Assembly (NCBI GenBank): GCA_028456385.1
Contig: JALNQF010000513.1
Location: forward strand, 1 to 25,290
Direction of reading: 5' to 3'
Origin: Ophiosphaerella korrae
Taxonomy: Eukaryota; Ascomycota; Dothideomycetes; Pleosporales; Phaeosphaeriaceae
DNA: 25,290 bases
Positions within the stretch are counted from its first letter, which is position 1, and every line of letters begins with the position of its first letter. Positions 20,547-25,290 of this stretch are shown here, one piece after another. A program made the position numbers and the translations under genes. The notes under the pieces were generated by a model. It did no database searches. It saw only the letters and a list, made by a program, of their open reading frames with translations, and was not told the origin of the DNA.

Positions 20547-21590
20547 ATCTTTTATAAAGTATCTTAGTTTCCTATATTTATAATATACTATATCCTTTTT
20601 CTTTTATAATTAGTAGTCTTTTATATAGTAGCTTTTCTTACTATAGTTAAAGTACGTAAAGTCTTTATTCTTCTTTTTCTTCTTGTCTTTATTAGTGTTA
20701 AGGATTATAGGGTCTCTATTATCCTAGTTTCTAGTTTAGCTACTATACTTATTCTTCTTCTATTCTTAGAGATTATTGTCTATTTAAATTACCTATTATT
20801 TTAGAGCTTCTAGTGTCCTAGGTTTCTCTATATAAATTAATTATATTGAATTTTTATATTTAGTCTTTATTTAAATCGTAATATTAAGGCTAATTTATTC
20901 TATTCTATATTCTATAATAGTTATTTAAACTATAATATATATTTAGGAATACTTTTACTTTATATAAGCCTTTTAAGTTTTTCTTTAGCTTATTAGGTAA
21001 TATCTATGTCCCTAAATACTACTCTTATTCGCTTAGTAAAGTATTTATAACTTCTAAAGATAGCTCTAGTTTTATCTTTCTAGTTTATAGGGGCGTATAT
21101 TATATAGTCTATTTAGTAAGGTTTAAACTATCTTATTATATCCTTTTTAAGGTACATTCTAATATATATTACTTTTTTCTCTTCTATATTAAAGTATAGT
21201 ACTTATATATCTATCTAGAGTTATACTAATACTATAAAAGGTCTTAATTCTTCTCTTATTCTATTAAACTTTCTAAGGATAGGTATCTTAGGTAGTTTCT
21301 TTGTCGCACTTATTTCTAGTTATTAGGTAATTAGTTCTATTTAGTTCTATCCTTTAATAATAGCTCTAATCTATACTTTATTCTACTTTACGTAGTCTTA
21401 TAGTTCCTTGTTCTACGTTTCTAAAGCTTTAATTACTATCTTTATATCTTCTTTGTTATTAATTAATTTATTAATACAATCCTTAATTATTTCCTATATA
21501 GTACTATCTAATTTATATCTACTCTTAGGGGCTTTACTTAATTATTTAGTTAAACTTTCTACTATCGTATTAGCTAGACTGTACGCTACT
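20547..21590 (-). pseudogene. Gypsy-A' gag with two zinc knuckles (RIP-degraded)
   Basis: Read on the minus strand, a gag with the same layout as in Gypsy-A: N-terminal charged part near 21560-21350, capsid-like part, then two CCHC knuckles at about 20655-20547 (TYFNYSKKSYYIKDY and YYKYRKLRYFIKDY, Tyr standing for Cys/His). The + strand open frame of 91 codons at 21408-21683 is antisense to this region and runs into the LTR, so it is not a gene. Confidence 0.8.
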
Positions 21591-21626
21591 TACGCTTCGC
21601 TTCTTGTAATAACTAGATTAGTAAGG

Positions 21627-22072
21627 TGTAATAAGCTTACTAGAGTTAACTTCCTAGTAGCCTTTAAGGTACTAGTAGATTAGGAGGTAATAATAAAAGC
21701 TTGTATAGTAATCTATAATAAGCTATAAATAATAGAAGATATTTTATAACTATCTTAGTATTATCGCTTATAGTTAATAATTAAATTGCTAATACTATCC
21801 TAATAATGCACATCTCTACTACTTATATATTTCTACTAATCTATAATCTATTACTTATATCTATTCTTAGTAACTATAGATTATAGATTACTAATCTATT
21901 AATCTATAATTAGTTTTTGTCTATACACTTAATAGATTAGGAGATTACCTACGTGTCTTAGTTGTAAGTAGTTTCCTAATTAAGGTCGTTACCCTACTTA
22001 TCCTATACTTCGTTAGTACTTAAGTTAGGACTAATTAGTTCTATCTCGATTTCTCTTATTACTCCTATAATA
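21627..22072 (-). repeat. Gypsy-A' 5' LTR
   Basis: 446 bp; on the + strand it starts TGTAATAAGC and ends CTCCTATAATA. TACAA follows at 22073-22077. It still has one canonical terminus (TG on the + strand, CA in element sense). Confidence 0.95.
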
Positions 22073-22077
22073 TACAA
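22073..22077. repeat. Target-site duplication of Gypsy-A', right copy (TACAA)
   Basis: Exact match to 14982-14986; Copia-C leader continues from here. Confidence 0.9.
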
Positions 22078-22109
22078 TATCTTATAGTAAGATTACTCTA
22101 CTTAATAAA

Positions 22110-23200
22110 AGTACTACTCTACTTAATAAGTACTTATAATAGCTAGTATAGTTTATATAACTTTATTACAACGCTCTTAAGCTAGGTATCTAGTAGCTAG
22201 TTAATCTAGAAGCTAATAACGTCCCTAATATCTACGCTAACAAACTAGTTTAACTTAAACTAAAGAGCCTAGTAATAGTAGAAGAAGTAGCTACCTACAA
22301 GCTTATAATAGAGAAATACTAGGCTATAAAAGATACCTAGGTATTGTAAATAGTACGCCTTAGAGCTCTAAGTACCTAGGTAAACGCTATAGTTAATTTA
22401 AGCTATCTAGTAATAGCTAAGATAACTCTACTTGTAAATAATAAAGCTACGTTACAAGAGCTTATCTAAACGCTAAAGAGCTTACTAGCTCTATCTAATA
22501 CTAGCGCTAGTAATCTTATCTAAGCTTAATACTAAGCCTATCTATAGAAGGCTTACTAAGAATAATAATTACTAGAGCTCTAGTATAATAAGTAGCTATA
22601 CCTATATTAGCGTGTAATCGCGTATAATATTATAGAGGTAATAGGTAAGCTTATAGTATAAGATTTCCTAGAAGTATTAACGCTAAAGCTAGCTCTAGAC
22701 TAGGCTTAGATAATAAGCTAATTAGTAATCTAGAGCTTAGTCCTTAGCTTAAAGGTACTTACGCTAGAGTAAATTAGTAGTATCTACTTAGCTCTATTAT
22801 AGGAGTATAAGCTCTAAACTACTAATTAAGGAGCTAGTGTATTTATAACGTTTAGAGGATCTAAGCTAAGCTTAAGCTTAAGTACTAACTTAAAATACAA
22901 CTACTTATATAGCTAAGCTTACTACTAGAAGCTACAAGATTATAGATAGGTATAAGTAGTACTTACTAGTAATCTATTTAAAATAGACAATAATAGAAAG
23001 GTAAAAATATAGGCTTATTTAGATAAGCTATACTTTATAGTAGTTAAAACCTTAGTAACTTAAAAGTAAGCTAGTCTCTTATAGGAACTAGTTAAAGCTA
23101 GCTTAGAGTTAGTTAAATTAAAGGCTCTAGTCTACCTAGGCTAGCTAAACGTAGTACTTATTAACCTAGGTATACTTATTAACTTAGGTAAACTTATTAA
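22110..23200 (+). pseudogene. Copia-C gag (RIP-degraded)
   Basis: First part of the single Gag-Pol frame of a Ty1/Copia element. The frame starts around 22110-22170 (YYNALKLGI region; no ATG is preserved) and continues through LKLKSLVIVEEVATYKLIIEKY, typical of the N-terminal helices of Copia Gag, then VRLRALS, LVIAKITLLVNNKATLQELI and KYNYLYS near 22890-22910. A zinc knuckle may lie there, but the Cys/His pattern is not clean. Only TAA/TAG stops interrupt it. Identification depends on the protease and integrase downstream in the same frame. Confidence 0.65.
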
Positions 23201-23209
23201 GCTAGTACC

Positions 23210-23480
23210 TAGAGCCTACTTAACGCTAGATTTTAACACTTACTTACTCTCTAAGAGTACTATACTTAATAATAGAGCTACTCTCTACCTAGTTAACTTA
23301 ATAAGTCTTATAGAACTAGGCTCCTTTATAAGAGTAAAAGGCGTAAGCTACGTAGAAGTAAGTATATAAGTATTTCTAATACTTAGTAAAAGTACTTAAG
23401 TCTTTAAGAATACTCTAAATAGAGCTTATAGTAAGCGTATAGAGAATCTTATACTTTATAAAGTAGTAGTAGTTAAAAGA
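23210..23480 (+). pseudogene. Copia-C protease domain (RIP-degraded)
   Basis: Aspartic protease of the polyprotein. The block ILNNRATLYLVN at 23262-23297 fits the Copia active site (LDxGATxHL): Asp to Asn and Gly to Arg by G-to-A changes, His to Tyr by C-to-T. It is followed by SLIELGSFIRVKGVSYVEVSI, the usual IxGxGxxxV stretch after the site. Same frame as gag and integrase. Confidence 0.75.
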
Positions 23481-23799
23481 TTTTATATTAATATAGTATC
23501 TAAAGCTTAATTATAGTAAGCTAGAGCCTAGTATTAAGGTTTTAACGTAACTCTAAGAGTAAGAACACTAGTAGAGAGTATTATACTAGCGACGCTAATA
23601 CGTAAATATAACCTTACTTTTATTAAATATAAGCCTATTACGTTTTATCTAACTATTATAAGCGTAACTTAAGGTAATTAAGTTAATTACTAGCTTAACT
23701 TATAGTGCACAATACTTAGAAGTAACTTAGAGGAGCTCTAGTACGCTAGAGCTAGTTATCTTAAACTAGAAGTACTACGAGCGCTAGTAACAAGCGTAA

Positions 23800-24460
23800 A
23801 AAACATACGTATTAATAGGATAGTATATATTAAGTATAAGTATTACTTAATAGTATACGCTAAGTAAGATATCTTAAAGTAGCCTAGAGAGAGAGCTCTA
23901 CGCCTATACTAATAAGTAGCGTAAGACCTATTTAATATACCTACTAGCTACTTTAGAGAGGTTTAGACTATACTACTTAAGTATAAGTATAGTAGTAAGC
24001 TCTATACCTACCTATTATAAGGTAAAATACTCTAAAAGATAATAAAAGTATTTAAAAGCTTTATAAAGCTACTACTAACGCGCTATAAGCTCTATACGTA
24101 TATACTCTAGTAAGATAATAAAGTAGTAACGCTCTTATAGAGAGGTAAGACGCGCTTCTAGATTTAGGCTAAATAAGAAGAGATTATAGTTAAGAGTACT
24201 CTAGTATATACGTATAAGCTAAATAGAGGAGCTAAGAGAGCTAGTTAAGAAATAATAATAAAAGTAATTAAGATAAGGATAAGTGCTAACCTACTAGAAA
24301 GGCTCTAGCTAGAGATAGTAGAGGTAGCTACATAGCTATATAATATAAGCCTAAGCTACGCTTATAATATATAAGCTCTTAATATAGTACTTAATAGCTA
24401 GTTTAGATAGTACTTTAAATACTATTAGCTTAAGTAAGTAAGAGCTACTATAGTAGACCT
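23800..24460 (+). pseudogene. Copia-C integrase with GAG-pre-integrase zinc region (RIP-degraded)
   Basis: The pre-integrase segment YIKYKYYLIVYAK (about 23828-23870) looks like the CxxCxxxKxx block with Cys/His changed to Tyr. The core begins at DLFNIPTSYF (first Asp codon about 23925-23927), then SSKLYTYLL. The second catalytic Asp is in **DNKVV (24114-24116). The third-residue block is YTYKLNRGAKRAS near 24203-24246, corresponding to the Copia HTxxxNGxAERxN box: Glu to Lys and Gly to Arg. LLERL*LEIVEVAT*LYNISLS follows (LPxxLWPExxxxAxxLxNxxP), which is a Copia hallmark. Confidence 0.9.
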
Positions 24461-25290
24461 TTAGCTAGATTAGAGTAGAGTATATACTTATAGCTACTAA
24501 GTATATCTACTTAATAAAGAGTAAGTAGCTAGGCGCAACAAGAGAGGCTTTAAAATAAGCCCTTAGGGCTATATTAGATATCTAGTAGGATATAGAGTAT
24601 CTAATATATATAGGATATAGGTTCTAGAATTAGATTAGGTAATTACAACGCGCAATATAATATTTAATAAGTAGCTCTTTTATAATAAGAGGAGTAAAGC
24701 TTATTAAGAGCTTCTAAAGCTAGAAATTTAAAAACTTATTAACGTATTATATAAAGACGTAGCGCGCAATATAAGAGAGACCTAAAATAAGATATATAAC
24801 TAGCTCTATAAAGTAGCTTAAATCCTAGAAAGTAACTAGTAAGGTAAGTACCTAGAGTAAAATCTAGGGGGTAGAGCTCTATATAATACTAAAAGCTAGG
24901 CTAGCTAGCTAGCTATCTTAGTAGAATAAGAAGTAGATCTTATATAGGTAGTAAGCTTAGCTAGTAAACTATATAGAATCTATATAGAGTAACCTAAGCT
25001 TAGTAGCTTTTAAACTCTAGAGTAAATACTTAAACCTAGAAGAGTTTAGTATATAGGTACTAATATTAATTATAGAAATTAATATAGTAAAGTATCTAAA
25101 AGCTCTTAGGAATTATAATTAACTAGAGAAGTAAGCGCCTTAGAGTAGCTAATAGGTAAGAGTTTAACTTATTAAGCTACTACTTATTAAACTACTTCTT
25201 ATTTAGTAGCTATAGCTTCTATAGCTTTAAATAAAGTAGATACTATCTTTTATTAAGTAGCTATATCTTATATAGCTCTAAATAATATAG
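24461..25290 (+). pseudogene. Copia-C integrase C-terminal region and linker, cut by the window edge
   Basis: The same frame gives Y*VYLLNKE*VARRNKRGFKISP*GYIRYLVGYRVSNIYRI*VLELD*VITTRNIIFNK (about 24490-24670), which fits the Copia block FGCxxYVxxPxxxRxKxxPRAxxGxxVGYxxxxxYRxWxPxxxxVxxxRDVxFxE. Beyond it, to 25290, is a linker of unclear content before RT. The RT and RNase H, and the 3' LTR, must lie to the right of the window. Confidence 0.8.

Larger units (their letters stand above)
14987..22072 (-). mobile_element. Gypsy-A', full-length chromovirus on the minus strand, RIP-inactivated
   Basis: 7086 bp with two 446-bp LTRs (14987-15432, 21627-22072) and a perfect 5-bp duplication TACAA. 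Read on the minus strand, it has the same domain order and largely the same protein sequence as Gypsy-A, but the LTRs and the 3' region differ enough to make it a separate subfamily. It lacks the solo LTR found in Gypsy-A. It interrupts the leader of Copia-C. Its coding parts have many TAA/TAG stops and RIP-type missense changes. Confidence 0.95.

Noticed and set aside
21408..21683. Open reading frame of 91 codons on the + strand, with hydrophobic stretches
   Set aside because: It is antisense to the gag and leader of Gypsy-A' and crosses into the LTR. The apparent membrane segments come from AT-rich codons, not from a real protein.
1..25290. tRNA, rRNA, CRISPR, bacterial operons or phage genes
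   Set aside because: No cloverleaf, rRNA core or regular spacer array was recognised, and all readable protein motifs are eukaryotic transposon ones.
1..25290. An alternative genetic code or readthrough of TAA/TAG as Gln
   Set aside because: Stops fall at Gln and also at Trp positions, and are accompanied by Asp to Asn, Gly to Arg and Cys/His to Tyr at catalytic sites. RIP explains all of them, whereas a recoded TAA/TAG would not.

Overview
The window reads as a graveyard of nested transposable elements from a filamentous ascomycete fungus that performs repeat-induced point mutation (RIP). CpA and TpG are scarce, TpA is everywhere, and CpG survives locally. Every conserved retroelement or transposase motif that can still be read is peppered with TAA and TAG where Gln or Trp codons would sit, plus Asp to Asn, Gly to Arg/Ser, His or Cys to Tyr, and Ala to Val changes. 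No intact protein-coding gene was found. Host assignment is inference from this mutation pattern and the element families (chromodomain Ty3/Gypsy, Copia, Fot1/pogo).

Layout, left to right. (1) Gypsy-B, the oldest element, starts in the first 700 bases (probable LTR with a TATA box). Its gag (about 725-1441) is split by (2) Gypsy-A, a complete 7.5-kb chromovirus at 1442-8941 on the + strand, with two 442-bp LTRs and the target duplication TAGTA. Gypsy-A in turn carries (3) a 471-bp foreign solo LTR at 3640-4110 with duplication AATAG. Gypsy-B resumes at 8942 with the rest of gag including its zinc knuckle, a protease-like region and reverse transcriptase. Its RT is split right after the YxDD box by (4) a 1862-bp Fot1/pogo transposon at 10454-12315, with 55-bp terminal inverted repeats, a TA duplication and a minus-strand DDE transposase. 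RT-like sequence resumes to about 12440.

(5) From 12440 to about 14600 lies AT-rich DNA that I could not assign, with an 80-bp tandem duplication and a possible minus-strand degenerate reading frame. (6) A Copia element (Copia-C) follows: its 5' LTR ends at 14862, directly followed by a primer-binding site of the internal initiator-tRNA-Met type. Its leader is split by (7) Gypsy-A', a second chromovirus of the Gypsy-A family, on the minus strand at 14987-22072, with 446-bp LTRs and duplication TACAA. Copia-C then continues as one reading frame from about 22110 to the right edge (gag, protease, integrase); its RT lies outside the window.

The target duplications give a partial insertion order: B before A, A before the solo LTR, B before Fot1, C before A'. 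The elements do not work together as a pathway; they are independent parasites stacked in one RIP-inactivated, probably heterochromatic AT-rich block. The clearest new information is the exact nesting map, the Copia primer site, the conserved 3' extension of the chromovirus family, and the unassigned 2-kb block.
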